Source of the DNA: an uncultured Chryseolinea sp.
GTDB taxonomy: Bacteria > Bacteroidota > Bacteroidia > Cytophagales > Cyclobacteriaceae
NCBI GenBank assembly: GCA_946478915.1
Contig: CAMLER010000364.1
Span: 1 to 5,713, forward strand
Reading direction: 5' to 3'
DNA length: 5,713 nt
Numbering within the stretch: position 1 is the first letter of the stretch; each line of letters starts with the position of its first letter. Shown here piece by piece: positions 5,644-5,713 of this stretch. The notes beneath the pieces were generated by a model. That model did no database searches. It had not been told where the DNA came from and saw nothing but the letters and a program-made list of their open reading frames with translations. Both the position numbers and the translations under genes were made by a program.

Positions 5644-5713
5644 TCAATCGATAACGGAAAAAATTCTTCTCCAGCGGATTTTATGCAATAGATCGGCGTA
5701 CTTGTCCACCGAA
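5644..5713 (-). CDS. Possible C-terminal tail of a gene entering from the right edge
   Basis: A minus-strand frame is open from the edge to TGA at 5646-5644 and reads SVDKYADLLHKIRWRRIFSV plus two residues. The first codons have C or G in the third position, as in coding DNA. A second minus frame is also open over most of this stretch, and the piece is too short to identify a family. The plus strand is open as well. The call rests mainly on the shared direction of the other genes. Confidence 0.2.
   Translation of the reverse strand, partial: SVDKYADLLHKIRWRRIFSVID

Overview
The window looks like chromosomal DNA of a Bacteroidota bacterium, probably from the Cytophagales/Sphingobacteriales side, at roughly mid-40s % GC. 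The clues are a Crp-family regulator of the Bacteroidota type, a secreted NamZ/DUF1343 protein ending its signal in a GFSQ-like site, a DUF6528-like secreted beta-propeller, a tiny acidic lipoprotein, weak or absent Shine-Dalgarno sequences, and a GMC oxidoreductase of the gluconate-dehydrogenase-like type. This placement is inferred from protein style, not from a marker gene. No phage, transposase, CRISPR array, tRNA or rRNA was recognised.

All supported genes lie on the minus strand, so transcription runs from high to low coordinates. From the right edge: a possible gene tail (5644-5713), a promoter-side region with inverted and direct repeats (about 5460-5565), a 66-residue lipoprotein (5428-5228), a strong intrinsic terminator (5205-5168), a secreted propeller-like protein (5112-4186), the NamZ-type exo-N-acetylmuramidase (4110-2917), a Crp/Fnr-family regulator (2800-2177), a structured 3' segment of about 170 nt ending in an intrinsic terminator (about 2176-1982), an AT-rich gap (1981-1575), and the first 524 codons of a GMC oxidoreductase that runs off the left edge.

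The two terminators split the window into at least three transcription units: the lipoprotein; propeller, NamZ and Crp (possibly cotranscribed, with gaps of 75 and 116 nt); and the GMC gene. Cell-envelope functions dominate: NamZ trims MurNAc from peptidoglycan fragments, the propeller and lipoprotein are exported, and the GMC enzyme probably feeds sugar or alcohol oxidation into the envelope electron-transfer chain. No obvious single pathway joins them.

The protein genes are ordinary for this phylum. The least explained part is the stretch just downstream of the Crp-family gene. It holds a perfect TTAACA-N2-TGTTAA palindrome (the form of a PrfA box, recognised by a Crp/Fnr-family protein), a GAAA-capped hairpin, a second hairpin built on a 14-base palindrome and a terminator hairpin. 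It could be a structured 3' UTR or a small RNA.
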